64,000 nt of DNA from Formicarius rufipectus (GCA_013399695.1 VXAU01001777.1:62001-126000), one strand, 5' to 3'; shown: positions 49,401-62,752, counted from the first letter of the stretch. A program made the numbers and translations. The notes: generated by a model not told the origin, from the sequence alone.

Positions 49401-52400
49401 CTGTCTGCAGGAAATGCTGTAGTTGTTCAGCTCTTGCTTTCCCAACTCAAAGACATCATTATTGTCAGATAACATATCACCATTAATGTGAACATTTAGA
49501 TGGCAAGGAGATTTCCTCTTGTCATAGAGTAAAATGTTAGATAGAAAACGTTAGTTAACCTTAAAGGGTTTTCTCTGTGTGTTGTTGGTTTGGTGGGGTT
49601 TGTTTTGGTTTTCTATTATGTAGCAAAAGACTTTTACCTTGAAGGTCAGGTACTCCTTGGTATCATTTTGATAAAGAAACTTTTTGATTACTGCAAGACT
49701 TGTTTAGCTTATTAGCACCAAAAATATGACTATCTGTCTCAGACCTTTCCCTGCTTCTGTTGTGTTGCCACCAAGTGCTGCCCATTTCTGGATGGGTGAG
49801 AAAACCATATAGAAAGTGTTGCAAGGCAGAAGGGATATTCTAATGCCGCTGGGGCTGCAAGCAGAGAAATGTTTGTTTTCATATTTCTTTTGCAACATAT
49901 AGTTACGCTGAAGGTCTGTGTATATTGGCTTGCTGTACTTGCCTGACATCTGTATGTAAATCTGTTGTGTCTCCATAGTCATTCCTTAGTATTTTATTTG
50001 CCTACGAGCCTAAAGACTTTAGGAACATGTTGCTTTCTGCTTTGATAATGTTGGAAACATAGGCTCTGGGGTTTTAATCTCTGATTAATAAGCAGAGTAA
50101 GTAATTTTGCAGGAATGCCATCTGAATTTAGTTAATTGCGTGTGGAGGATAAATCCGTATTCTGAAGACAGGCTTCAAAGGCCTGAAGTTGAAAGATAGC
50201 CTTGCTGCGCCTACATAATTCAGACCAGTACCCTGTGTGAAATGTGTATATTACCTTTAATACTAAAAAGTCATGTATACTTGAAGCTGATATTACTAGT
50301 GCCTGTGCAGGTAAAAACAGTTTAGACAATGTGTTATATCAGTATGCTTTGCTGTGGAGAAATAAAAATTCTACTTGTCAGCAAAATCAGTGAATTCTAA
50401 TACTTTTTTTTTAATCAGTTCATGTGAACTTAGATTCCATTAACATTTTGGGGAAAATCTTTCCTCATGTTCTCCATATAATTCTTGTACTGACAACAAA
50501 CCTGTGTTTCACCCCTTCATTGGAAATGTGGCTAATAATATTTCTACAGACAGATAGAGCTACATATTGCAAATATACCTTATTACATATGCAATTCATT
50601 TAAATATAGCAATAATTTTTTTAATACTATCAATATGATAGACTACATCTGTAGAAATGACATCATACTTAAGTATTTCTAAACTTCAGCAGAAACTAGG
50701 AGAAATGCTTTGCATGTTGGAAGTCAAAATACTTGCTCATATAATTTAATGCTTCTGCTACTGAATTATATGAAGGAGAAAATAAAACTTAATTTTCTCA
50801 AGCAAATACACGAAATTAAGAAATAATCACAGGAAACTTCTGCTTTATTGATGTTCATTTTCTTCTCGGGATAGATTTTAGTGTTTTGGAGTCTTTTCAA
50901 CCTGTTTATATGGCAAGTATTTGGAATTCAGTCTGCAAGATCAACAAGCAGAGGAGTTAATAGGAAACCTTCGTTTTGGTGTCTCAAGAGACTTGAGGAT
51001 AATTTTCCTGTTTAACCCTCTCAGACTAAAGGGGCTGAAAATATGCAGGGAGTGGATGTTCCAGTACCCCAGAGAAGGAGAAAAGTTGTACATCTTTCAT
51101 TTGTCACGGAAACTCTCCTCTGGGGGCCGGAGGGAAGGAAATTCAACTGGAGAGAGCTCATTTGGCAGGAGGCAAACAAATGGAGGCTTCTGCAATTTTA
51201 TCCTTTACGTCCAATGATAAAAGGCTTTGATTTGGAAGAGTACATTTGAAGGTGCCTTTACTTATACATTGGTTGAGTTGAATGAGGAAGATCCAAAGGC
51301 CCTTAAGCTTCAGTAATTCCTGGAAGATAGAACACAGTCTGGATATGTTTCTGAAAGCAGTTAGGGTAGCTCATGAATAATTTTGCATCAAATCATTTTT
51401 GAGAGAGCACAGTCCTCAGGCCCACAGACTTTAAATCTTGATTAGATTCAAGCCTCATGGGTTGGTCTTGAAATAAATTTATGTATTCAGTGCTAGAAAT
51501 TAAAAGAAATTGTGTCGTGAAAAATTAGAGTCAGCATGTGTTGAAGAATCCCTTTAATTATATTTCTAGTCTGCGCCTTTTTTTAAATTCATTCAACATA
51601 ATCTTCATTGGTGTCTCCAAAATAAAACTTAGTTAATTGGCTGCTGAAAGTGCAGAGGCTCTTACGTAGTTGCAGCAGGACGCTTTCAGTCATAAGATGG
51701 GCAGTGGGCTGTATCCTCTGTGCAGAGCTATCAGGACATGCATATTGCTGCTGACAAGAGTTGCTGCACTTTCTATTACAATACTTGCTTTTCTTCTGTC
51801 TGTATTCCAGACAAGTACTGAATATTTGTATGTGTTTTCACACATAGCTCTGCCAGCATATTTTGTTGCTGTGCAAACCCCCCATATTTCTTTGCAGTAG
51901 CTGCTAAGCATGAAATGGCACAATGTTTTTTTTGCAGTGAAGGTTAGATGACAGTGATTTGTTTGAAGGCAGCAAGTAAGTCTTCTGCTTTGGCCAGAAA
52001 TGGATTTTTAAACTAGTTCATGGTGATAGACTGGCAGAATAAGTACTACAGAGGAGTCATAGGTGATATTAAAGTAATAACTTGGTAACATTGTTCTTGT
52101 TATTCACTGCATATCAAGAAATTATCATTAAAAATAGTTTAAAAAAAACCCTTTCATTTAACAGAATAAAAAAGCTGAGAAATTCAGATCAAACTTAGTT
52201 GCATGATTTTAAATACTTTAGCATAACTTCACAATAAGTTATTTTAAAAAATATAGTTCCTTTGTGGAAAATGTTATTAGTGGAGTCCTTGAAGCAAGTG
52301 CTGGAAAATGTCTTTTTCATTACTTCAGAAGCAGCATTAAGGTACCATGAAATTCAGAGCTTCTGGTTTTATTACAGACATTTTTATACTACTGTTTAAG

Positions 52401-52550
52401 CATTTCCCTTATAGGCCTTATATCTAACAGCCAGCATTTTAAGAGGAGTGATATACCTGGAGATGGATCACCAAGTGATCATTTAATAGCAAGTTATAAA
52501 TTCATCAGATTTTCTGAGTGTTCTAAATACTTGTAGAACACCTAGATTTT
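46433..52550. other. Unique non-coding DNA
   Basis: No gene or transposon was recognised. A T-run ending near 47361 is followed by a single N (47377). The stretch 48540-48760 includes CTGCAAATCAATG and ATTAGAAATAAATTC and reads like enhancer-type sequence, without proof. Region 50920-51250 is GC-richer, and overlapping plus frames of 68-98 codons cross it; no domain is recognisable. Confidence 0.5.
47340..47377. other. Poly-T tract followed by a single-N gap
   Basis: A run of about 22 T ends at 47361 and an isolated N lies at 47377. The homopolymer probably caused the uncertain base or a one-base placeholder gap. Confidence 0.9.
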
Positions 52551-53050
52551 AAAAAAAAAAAAAAAATTTGGTTTTAATTAAAATTCTAGTATATATCAAA
52601 CTTGCTTTTGTAAAAGGAAGTTGTAACTTTTGCTGACCTGAAGCCAGCTGAATTTATTGGATCTTTTAATTTATTGTTGTTTCTCAGTTAGATGGGTCTC
52701 TTACAAGTTAAATGAAATTATTAGTTTGTCTAATATAAATGAATAAACTTCCAGACATTTCAATTATGGTACTTGGTCATGATAGGAAATTTCCTCTCCT
52801 GTTGCAGAGTCATCTGCAGTCTATGGAAGAAAAGATTTGCATTTTATTCCTCCCTGGAGGCAGGTTATAAGAAAGAAGAATTAGTAGGTAAAATGGACCA
52901 TGACTGAAATAAAGCACTTGTGTTGAATGTCCGTCATACCGTGAGCCTCCCCTCGCCAGAAATTTCACTCAAGCAATATTTTTTCAGACCTGCAGATTAT
53001 TTAAGGTAGCTGTGGCTGATGACTCCAAGAACACAGCTGCTAGCACCTGG

Positions 53051-53065
53051 GTTATAAATAGGGGT
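53051..53065 (+). promoter_or_regulatory. TATA-box-like motif in a GC-richer block
   Basis: TATAAATAGG lies at 53053-53062, preceded within 60 bp by TGATGACTCC (AP-1/Maf-like) and CACCTG (E-box). The combination resembles a small TATA promoter, but no transcript or coding frame of known type follows. Confidence 0.2.
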
Positions 53066-56000
53066 AACTGCAGAGGAAGAGCAGATACATACCTGTCTCT
53101 AAGCCAAAACCTTTTACTTAAGGAGCACTTTCAGGGAGGGTGGGAGGAAACCACGAACCAGGCTAGGACAATGGGAACACTTTCTAAGAAATATGCTTCA
53201 ATGGCACTGTGCCAGGGTAAGGCAAGAGTGGTTATAAAGTAAGAGCAAAGGCTTTGCTTAGTATTCAGAGCTATAGCTTACAGGAGTCCTAAAAGATGAT
53301 CAGGGCAACTCAAGGTTACATGACCATTGCCACATGCCTTGCTGTGGCACTTTTTCTCTCTTAATGATAAAGAAATATAGTATTACAAGACTTTTGTGAA
53401 ATCTTTGAATGCCTGCCTAGTACAATAAAGCAGGTGTATTGTTCTTCAATTGCTGGTCAGATGAGTGCCCTTTGAATATGTTGGTCAGTGTTAACATTAC
53501 AGAAAAATATATTACCTTATAGCCATAGTACTTTGTTGTCTTCTCTCACCATGATAAAGGACAAGGCATAGGGAGGGCTGGTCAGGGCTTGATTGGTAGG
53601 TCAGTTCATTGGTTGAAATAACTGATAGGACTTGCTGGTGAAGGAAGAAGGAGATAAATTATTATGTTAAGAAAATACTGCATAAAGTTGTTTTTTTTCT
53701 CTTGGAAAAGTTATAAATCTGAGGTTTGATCACTTGGAGTTTTGACATTCTATTTCACCTTTCATAAGGTTCTTTCAGAAGTAACAAGTACCTGTGTGCA
53801 GACCAAATTTAGCCTCAGGTAATTGTCTCTACGTTGCAGTGTTTCTAAAATAGTATAATCACATCCACCTGAAATACGGTCTGGTGTTATTGCATTTCAC
53901 AAAATAATTGTTCCTTCTTCCCTAAAGCATATGTATTGAAGGAGAAATAGGCAAATTGCTTCTGACAGAATAATTTTAGGCAAGCTAGAAAGGAAATAAG
54001 GTTGCCTAATGCTTTCCATTATTAAAGTCTGCTTCCTGTAGCTTATGGTTTTACCAGACTTAAATTTCTGTTTCGGAGTTTCCCATGCTTGTTCTCTGTC
54101 TTAGGACATTTTTTTCACCATATTAAAAATGAAACTTGAGACTGCAGATATAAATTGTTTTCACTGAACAAGATTCACACCTACAATTATAAGACCAAAT
54201 AATTGGAAATAAATTTGCTTTGAGTTGGTGGACTGAACTCTTGAAAGTTTGTGAACTCTTGCATGGTTTTAACAAGGTAAAGCATCAGTAAAATTAATGT
54301 GGCAGTCTTGTGCTTGGATAATGTAAAAACTACCTGAAAACTGAGAAATCAAAAGTTACCAAATATTTATATGTATATATGTGTAATACACGTATAATGT
54401 TCTTTCCATAAATTTGAGGTTGGTTCTTGGTATGATGAATTGATAAGCTTGAAACCAATTCATTTGTTGAATCACCAATTGAAAATAATTCATTTGTTCA
54501 GCAAGGTAGGAGAACCACAAGAGGAAAAGCATTGTTCTCTATTTCATTTGTAGTTGGGAGGCAAAGTTTTATCTAGATTAATTTTTTTTTTTCATTTCTG
54601 TGAGATTGGAATTATATTTTCAAGTATTTCATACAATTGACTTAAATACCCTTTGATGGATGAAAAACTGACAGGCAGTGACCAAAAACTGCTGAATGAT
54701 CAATGACAATGTACTCATTATAGGAAGCAAGATCTGCTGTGGGCAACACCGGTTTGTTGGTATTCCTCCTTATGCTGAGTCAAGAGTTTCAGTAATTATT
54801 TCTTGGAAAAAAAAAAAAAAAGCCACATCTATAAAACATGTCAATTACACTAAACCAGAAGACTGTGAGGAATATGCAGGAAAATGGACATTTTGTGAAC
54901 ATTTCTGTGAACAATCCATGAAGCAGTTCCCAAGAGAAGCAGACCTTTGTTTGCATATTTTGGGACACTAGCGAAGGAACAGCTCATAGCTTTGAGACAG
55001 ATTCTTATCTGCACCTGCTTGTTAAAAGAAAAGCTGCAAGTCCTTCCAAATTCCTCTGGAAAGTCCTTGGAAAGAATCTATGGGGTGGACTTCAGGTGGA
55101 GCTAATTAACACCAAAACCAATGGACTGTGGAGCTTAGATCGCCTAAGCATGGACAGTTTGAGCTATCCAATCATTTTATTTAATCATATAAGTGAAAAG
55201 CACAGACTGTATAAATACAGAACCATTTGTGTAATAGTGTACCTTTTACTGCTGACAATGATGGTCTGTGTGTTGTACCTGCACTCCCTCGCCTTTAAGT
55301 GGCGCTCCTTTGCCTTTAGAAGAGGAAATAAAACACAAAGCAACTATTAATATAGAGAGGCAATAACAATTTTTTTTTATGCAACATGGCTAAGAAAAAT
55401 AGATGCAGATTTAGTTTTAAAATGCATCTTGTCATGGTGAGGATATATCTTTGTAGTAAGGATACAGTTTGGCACTATCGGGCTCTAGTGCAACAGCATC
55501 AAATCTGCACGGCTTGGCATTAGGAAGTTGTGCACTGAAAGAGAAAACCACAAGTTGAACCTCCAATAATGAATCACTGGTTAGAGATTGATCTCTAACT
55601 TGAAGAATAAAAAGGTCCAGAGTGCCTCAAGTCCACAGCACTCACATTTAATCCATTAATCCCCTCTAGAATGACTTGATGGTGTTCCTGCCTTGTGCTT
55701 ACTGGTCTCCCCCTGACTACATAGGGTATCCTTGCCCCTCCCAGACATGCTTGTATGAGCATTGAAGGTGGACAGAAGGGGAGAAGTTCATTTTACAACT
55801 TTAAATAGAGAGAAAACTAAGTTACAGTCCATCAGACTGGTGGTTTATGGAATAATGGTGAAGTCATGACAGCAATAGTCAACTTCTCCAGCAGGGCCTG
55901 GCAGAAGGTGACATTAAATGGTGCTGCCTCATTCATCTTGCCCTTTGGAAGAGAAGCTGAAGAAAATCCCCACAACTTCATCTCAGTTGTGTCTGAGTGA

Positions 56001-56734
56001 ACACTTTCTTCAAAGACAGTGACACAGATGGTCAGGGAGACATGACCCATTATCAAGCTAGAAGTCTGTGTTGTTTGGTGGCACTTGTGCCTCTTCGCAG
56101 TTGTTTGTGTGGGCTGGAAGGACTTTGAGTTTGATTGTTCTCTGTAATGACACATAAGTAATGGCCTACACAGAGTGGTTAATAAATATGCTAAATTAAG
56201 GTAGAAAATCACCATAGCTTGTGTTGGACTAGTTCCAAAAAAGTTATAACCTGACAGATCATTGATCCTTTATATAAATCTCCAATGTTTTCCACACCAT
56301 TGAGATCAACACTGTATGCTACATGCCTTTAAAAAGCCAGGAGTGACTATATTGGTTAAAAATTTCCATCACTCTGACATTTATTGTTCTTCCCAACCTA
56401 GTGCCATTGATGACTGTTAACCTGAAAATTATTAGGTATGGAATCAATGATGTGTGCCATCTGTAACGTTGTGACAACTTAAAATAGCAGAAAGCGTTAA
56501 TGTCTAACACTGGGTATTAATAAAGAAGTTTGCATTAGAAATACTGTAATTGACAGAGTCAAGGTACTAATGAGATTTCACATCTAGTTCTATAAATTTC
56601 AAATATCTATGTTTTGTTTTAGAATCTAAAATAGAGATCTAAACCTAGAGAGAAATTCCCAAGGAGGAGCACATTGTCAAAATTTAGCAAAGTAAAATTT
56701 ATGAACATTTTTGCAAAACTAGGGAAGCTTTTTT

Positions 56735-56840
56735 GGTTGTGTTTGTTTTTGTTTGTGTGTTTTTGTTTTATTTTTGTTTTTTGTTTGTTTTGGGGGTTTG
56801 TTTTGTTTTGTTTTTTGGGGGTTTTTTTTGTTTGTTTTAA
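56735..56840. repeat. T/G-rich low-complexity tract
   Basis: About 105 bp built from GTTTG, TTTTTG and GGGGTTT phrases on the plus strand. It generates a spurious phenylalanine- and cysteine-rich frame (56674-56910). Confidence 0.85.
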
Positions 56841-56984
56841 CCTTTACCATATTTGCCATTCTTCTTTAAGGGCAGACCTTTTGCTGAAATTAGAAGCTGC
56901 TATGGGATAAACAATAAATTCTTTAGACAAAAAATTCTGTTAAGCTCTTTGGTCAAAATTGCTACTTGAAAAATGTTATTATAG

Positions 56985-57282
56985 TCATAGAATCACAGAA
57001 TAGTTTGGGTTGGAAGGGATACTTAAAGATCATCTCCAGTTCAACTCCCTTGCAATGAGCAAGGACATATTTAGCTAGATCAGGTTGCTCAGAACATCAT
57101 TGAACCTGACCCTGAATGTTCCCAGGCATGGGGCATTTACCACTAATCTGGGCAACCTATTCCAGTGCTTCTCCACTCTCACTGGAAAGCTTCCTTACCT
57201 CTAATCTAAACCTACCCTCCATCAGTTCAAAATCATTGTGTTACAATAGGCCCCGTTCAAAAGTTTGTCCCCATCTTTCAAG
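56985..57282 (-). mobile_element. CR1 LINE, minus-strand 3' end
   Basis: Read on the plus strand it begins with the reversed CR1 terminus TCATAGAATCACAGAATAG, then TTTGGGTTGGAAGGGATAC, TTAAAGATCATCTCCAGTTC, GATCAGGTTGCTCAGAACATC and CTAATCTAAACCTACCCTCC, and fades near GTCCCCATCTTTCA. It is the only minus-strand CR1 in the window. It is 5'-truncated to ~300 bp, with two terminal octamers partly preserved. Confidence 0.95.
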
Positions 57283-58959
57283 GCATGTGTTCACATCAGT
57301 CACTTTGTATGAAAACAGAAATTCCATCTGAGCAATGACCTACAAGAGAGAGGGCAAAAGAAGGATCAGTACGATCTATGCCAGTAGTATGTCTTATATC
57401 TTGAGTAGAATGACTTCCTAAGACTAATTCATTTTAAACAAGAGGAATCACCTTGTTTTGATGACTATGTAGTAATCTCAAGGTCTATACATTAAGTTTT
57501 ACCATTATGAATGGAGGTTTCTGAAGCCACGTAAAAAAAAAAACACATGCCCTGTTAGAACAACCCAGCGCATAAAGCCTATTTACAAAGATTGTGTTAT
57601 AAACCATGATTCATTGTGTGATTGTGATAAGTCTGTAGTAGAAAAAAATACTCTTTTTCGGTGGCATATACTTTTATGACCTTTTTCTACAGTTAAATTG
57701 CTTTACTACTTTGTTCTTTATCGGAGTTTAAATAGTATTTACATCTTTGCTTGCGTATTTTTGCAGGACTTATTATACAGCACTGAAACCTTTAAAAGAA
57801 AGGAAAGCTTTTTTTTCTTTCTTTTGTTCTTTATAGAATATGCATTCATGTTTCAAACACAAATGAGGCATGTAATAGTGAAGTATCACCCTGCTCATTT
57901 CTGACCCAAATTGTGGACTATGCCTGTTGGCAGAGGAAGAATCCCTAAATATTCTGCATCACTGACTTGGGCTATAGGTTGTAACCCAGTGGGCAGCAAA
58001 CCAGTGATGCTAAGCATGAATGAGAGCTGAAGTAGAAATCCTTAGTCACTGCTGCTTTTCTTCTACAGTGTGCCTGAGCTGTCACAGAGGTGAAAACTAT
58101 TTGGACCACCATAAAACTGTCACTGTGTCCCTTTCCTTTGAGTTACTGCCTGATACAACTGCAACCATGTGTTTCTCCCTTAGGATTTGTATCAAAGGTT
58201 ATAGTTTAGTCCCTTATAAGCAAGGAGTATAGGTGTTTACAGGCTTTGTGGAAACTTCATTTTTGCTAACTCTCAAATTATTTAAAAGTATAGTTCTAGT
58301 ATAAAATGTGATGACAGCAGACTTGTAACTTTATATGACATGAGATCAGTTTACACCCCAATTTTTTTCACTCTTCAGTGCTTGAAGTGCTTGAAAATAT
58401 TTTTCTCTGCCAGCAAGCGCAGATAGCTTACAGACCCTCTATATTTAATATCCCATGTATTTAAGAGTGTTGCCAGTTACCAAACTTCAAGAGTGTGTAA
58501 GGAACAACAGATGGAGAGCATAATAACTTTACTATCTCGGTAGAAAGCCAAAAAGCATCAAACCATCTGACACATGTGCCCAAGAGCACATAGAATGATA
58601 CAATTTTTTTGCTAGAGAAAGAGGAATCTATGATCTCATTTGACCCACAAAATGTGAAAGGCACACTTGGACATACACAGTTTTTAATGTAAAAATGAAT
58701 TTGCTGTAACTTATTTACATTCAAATCAATACATTCAAGGATCTATAACCACAAATAAGTAGTTATAATACTTCACTCTAAGAATCTCTGATATAGATAA
58801 CTCCATTACTGAACTGAGTAAGACTTATAAATCTGTAACTCGTTTGTAGAATCTTGAACTCCTCTACTGCAGACTCTCAAACAAAATGTTATTTTTTCTG
58901 CATACTATTATTAACAGTGTATAGGCTTTTGAAACTTTGAGCTAAACTTTTCTAAACAT

Positions 58960-59530
58960 ATCAGTGAATGATTTGTATTTCTTTTTGTTCCAGTGACATG
59001 ACCTCTGAATCAAATCATGCAAGCCTTGCCTTAGTCTCTGATGCTTTGAGAGCAAGCCAGCAAGAGATGTGTAAATTATGTAAAGAGCAAATCCCGACTG
59101 TGTGTCGTTTACTTGCACAACAAGCTCAACTTTAATTAAGCCAGGGCCTAAGATCCTTTGCCAAGTTGCTTTCAATACTGATTTTACAGTTCATAGAGCA
59201 ACATCCTCACCTATATGAAAGCCTTTTTAATCCTTCAAAAACCTGCCAACAGTAGAATGGATGCGATAAAAGGCAGTCGTAATTCAGTGGCTGACAAATT
59301 TGATAAATATAATAATTTTAGCGGATTACAGACTTGAATGTAAAGGTGTTGTATTTTTAAAATTCTTAAGTGCAACAGGCATAATAATTGACATGACCTA
59401 CCACTATAGTGTCAGTATTAAATCTATGACATTATCACCTTCTGACATCAAACTGAAAGGATTAGAAACAGGTGACCTAAGGGGCGTAGCTAGGACCTGG
59501 AAGTGAGATAAATTCTCGTAACTCAAGAAC
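58960..59530. promoter_or_regulatory. Candidate conserved non-coding element
   Basis: This ~570 bp stretch has balanced, non-repetitive composition, at least seven CpGs (in CCCGACTG, GTCGTTTAC, TGCGATAAAA, GTCGTAATTC, AGCGGATT, GGGCGTAGC and CTCGTAAC) and several AT-rich homeodomain-type sites. It has no frame longer than about 80 codons. In CpG-poor surroundings this suggests constraint or lack of methylation. Function is not shown. Confidence 0.25.
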
Positions 59531-60998
59531 ACTGAACTTCCCATGTGAACTGTGAAGGTATTTCCCAATGAGTGGAATACATTCTAGGGATTCACATTAC
59601 AGTGTGAATTCTTTCCTCTATGAGCAAATAAAATATTAATCCATTTTTCTTATATTCTATGGAGCTATATATTTCAACTCTATTACAGCTGTCAGCTAGC
59701 AACTGTGACTATTTCATTTCAGAGGGATTCTGGCTGCAGAATTTATATCTAGTGTGTTAAGCACTATTTCTAAAAATTATAGGGCTTGATTTGCAGTACT
59801 GAACTTCAGTGTTGTATCTAGTAGTAAGGGCCATCTGAAATGATAATTTTAACAAACAAGAAGTTGAAAAAAATTGATCACCTTACAAAATTTAGTGATA
59901 ATTAGTTGTGAATGGTTAAACTTGGTATGTGTTGTTTGTGGTTTGGACTTAATTCAAGAAAATCAAAGAGAAAGAAATCTTAAAGAAGAAATACAATCAA
60001 AGATTGCAAGGATTTTCCTCTTTTTTTGTTGTTTGTTTTTACATTTTTTAAAACCACTGTACTAGCTCTGATAAAGGACTTAGTACCTTAAAGCATGTGC
60101 AGACACAAAACTTAAAAGAATGATGTGTATGGTAGTCAGTAGCTGGGAGGTGAGGCATGGAGGACTGTGTTTTGTGCTTATTTGGTGTTTGGCGGAGTGT
60201 TATAGTCTTTGGTTGGTTAGTTTCTTTTTCCAAATTAGGCACATCTATAATGTCCAAGAGCTCTTTTTCATTGTCTCTAATGAGCTTCAATAGATTCTCT
60301 TCGCTTACTCAGTCAATTTCCAGTTTCTGTTAGACCTCTGATGAACAATGGGGATTTTGGCTTTTAAATAAGATTAAAAGGAAGTTTTGGCTGTTGACAG
60401 TCTGTTTTAAAGATGCTACTGTATGTCAAATACAGTCAAATCTGGTTCTCTCATTGGATTTTGCATAATTTTTTTTATTTATTAGCAATTTCAAAAAATA
60501 AGTTAAGCTTCACTATGCCTCAGACCTTTTGAATTAAGCTCTCTGGAGCTTGATAGTCATGGTTATAATTGCAAATTGCTATGAGACCTGCTTATCAGGT
60601 AGTGCTGTTTCTAGTGCATTGATCATTTACAGATCTAATACATGCCATGATATATTTTTATATGAGATTTGCCTTTAGTGCAATCTCTGGAAATATAAGT
60701 AATAGTAAATGTGTGTAAATATTAATGCCTGGTTCAGATGATGTCTTCAACGTTCTCTTGTGTGCTGACAGTATTTCTTCTCTAATTCCTGTTAGACACT
60801 AAAATGGATCACTTAAGCTGTACGTTTGTGTTGGTATTTTGAAAACTGTATGGTGCTGAGCAGTAAGCAATAAATATTCTACTGGGTCCTTTTAATTTTC
60901 AGCTCATAGTCATGCAGAAATCCAGTGGTTGATAGTTCCCCACTAGGCACCCACTGTTTTACTGGACTTTTCAATAGTTTGTTTTTTGACTTGGTTTT

Positions 60999-61014
60999 NN
61001 NNNNNNNNNNNNNN
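60999..61014. other. Assembly gap of 16 N
   Basis: Sixteen N residues are followed directly by nineteen T (61015-61033) and preceded by GGTTTT. The gap is most likely an unresolved homopolymer, and its size may be an estimate. Confidence 0.97.
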
Positions 61015-62480
61015 TTTTTTTTTTTTTTTTTTTAGAAACTTGCTATTGATAATCATGTAAATATTAGACTGGGTATATGGTAAAGAGTCAGTATTTCATT
61101 GTGAGATGAAATATATAGGCACAGTCTCTACAGAGACTTCATGCCTTTTTTTTCTGAAGGACTGAACACATTTTCATTATCTTCTTTCTAATTATTTTTT
61201 AGGCTTTTAGTAGCTTTTTTAATGTCTCTTTTCCTAATCGTTATCTGATTTTTGTAATGAAATCTTCTGTAGTCTCATCATTGCGTCATACTCATTAGTA
61301 AAAAAAAAAAAAACCACACAAAAAAACCCCAAACTTGTCATGGTTTTCTTTTACAGCATTGTATAACTCTTGCTTCTCCCACCCCTCACCCAAATTTCTT
61401 TCAATCTTCTTCACTCAACTCACTGTAACTTACAGTCCAACTCATCTTCACTTAGTGCATAGTGAATCCATAGCTCTCAGTCCTGCAATATTTTAGAAAA
61501 CTACTGAGTTTTCATTCCTATGAGCCCGGTTGCTTGTTTCTGGATCTTGAAGCTTTAAATGATGATATTTTTGGTGGTGTCTACAGATAATCCTAGCTTT
61601 CTTCAACTTCTGAGTGCTCTAGTTTCCTTGACGTTGCTGTTTCACTCCTACAGTCCTCTTGTTTGGTCTTTTTGGAGGGAGTACTTTATCATCTTCTGAT
61701 ATCCTTTTAAGGTACTTTGTCCTTGTAAGGCAGCATATGAGTAAGGACTTCCAGTAGTTTTGATAGAGATCAAACTTACTGTCTAGTGACGTGTCCCAGG
61801 TTGGAGACCCTCCAGCTGCCTGACTGTGGGGAAGGGCTAATTCCCATAGCCTCATATGTTCAGATCACCAGAAAGGCAACCTAGTTAAAAGGAACCGGCA
61901 AGTATAAATAAAGCCAATGCACATTGTAGAAAATGTACCAAGCTTTTAAAAAGAAGTTCCAGGTAGCATGTGCCAAAGATGATGAGCACTAAAAATCATC
62001 TCTTGCATTTCTTAAACCATAAAGCTCGTGTTTGGTGGTATGTAGTCTACAATAACACCAGGCCAACAAAAGAGTACAATTTGGGCAGGGATCATATGTA
62101 ATATTAACCTAACTGTTAAGATTTCTACAGGAAGATTCACTAGTTACAGAAAGCACACAGATCTGCTCTTCACGGCTCTGCTTCTAGGACACTTAATTCC
62201 AAAGCAAGACTTAGGAGGTATTTGCTCAGCAGAAGTCAGCCATGGTCTTGTTAATCACACTCCCCTTCAAAGATGAAAATAAGAATAATACTTAAAATTT
62301 CAAAAACAGTTGAGGGTGATTAAAATGGTTAGAGGGCTGGCAAGTGTAACACAGGAAGAGAGAGACAAAGAGGAGGGTTTTACAGCCTGAAGGAAGAGAA
62401 AGTTAATCAGGGATATAATTGCAATTTTCAGTTAACATGAGGTGAAAAGTTTTAGAAGAAGAAACTGGATTCCTCTTGGA

Positions 62481-62752
62481 GGTGTCCACAGAGAAAGGAC
62501 AAGTAACAGCAAACACTTGATTGGACATACAGGAGCGAAAAAAGTTTCAGCAATGGAACAGAAGTCCAGGGGGGGTTGTTGTCTCTCCATCCTTAAAGAT
62601 TTTCAGAACTTAGCTGGACAAGGCACTCTGCAACTTGATCTAGCTTTGAAGATGCATCTAAACTTGTGAGTTATCCCTGCTTTGGCAAATAATTGGACTT
62701 GGTCACCATCAAAAGTTGTTCCCAGCCTAAATTATTTCTTATTTTATGATTC
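62481..62752 (+). mobile_element. CR1 LINE, old 3' fragment
   Basis: Diverged CR1 blocks occur in the right order: ACAGAGAAAGGACAAG, GATTGGACATACAGGAG, AAAAAGTTTCAGCAATGGAAC, TCTCCATCCTTAAAGATTTTC, GCTGGACAAGGCACTCTG, CCTGCTTTGGCAAATAATTGG and CCCAGCCTAAATTATTTC, ending TTATGATTC. It is the most diverged CR1 copy here apart from 36800-37012 and has insertions within it. Confidence 0.82.

Larger units (their letters stand above)
52551..56984. other. Unique non-coding DNA
   Basis: Begins with an A-run (52551-52566); another A-run lies at 54807-54821. A promoter-like block lies at 53000-53090. Region 55080-55350 has an open frame of 84 codons and CTAATTAAC and ATTTAATCATA motifs; 55832-56215 (-) has the window's longest frame, 127 codons. 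Neither encodes anything I recognise and no splice-site context makes them exons. A T/G-rich tract covers 56735-56840. Confidence 0.5.
57283..62480. other. Unique non-coding DNA with an assembly gap
   Basis: No gene or transposon was recognised. The block 58960-59530 keeps an unusual number of CpGs and TTTAATTAAG/TAATAATT motifs and is a conserved-element candidate. A 16-N gap followed by a T-run lies at 60999-61033, and an A-rich run at 61302-61328. Open frames are all at most 87 codons. Confidence 0.5.

Noticed and set aside
49764..49785. CTCF-like CCACCAAGTGCTG
   Set aside because: It misses several core positions of the CTCF motif.
55832..56215. Longest open frame in the window (127 codons, minus strand)
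   Set aside because: No recognisable domain, no splice or promoter context, and a length expected by chance among many frames in 64 kb. Not called as a gene.
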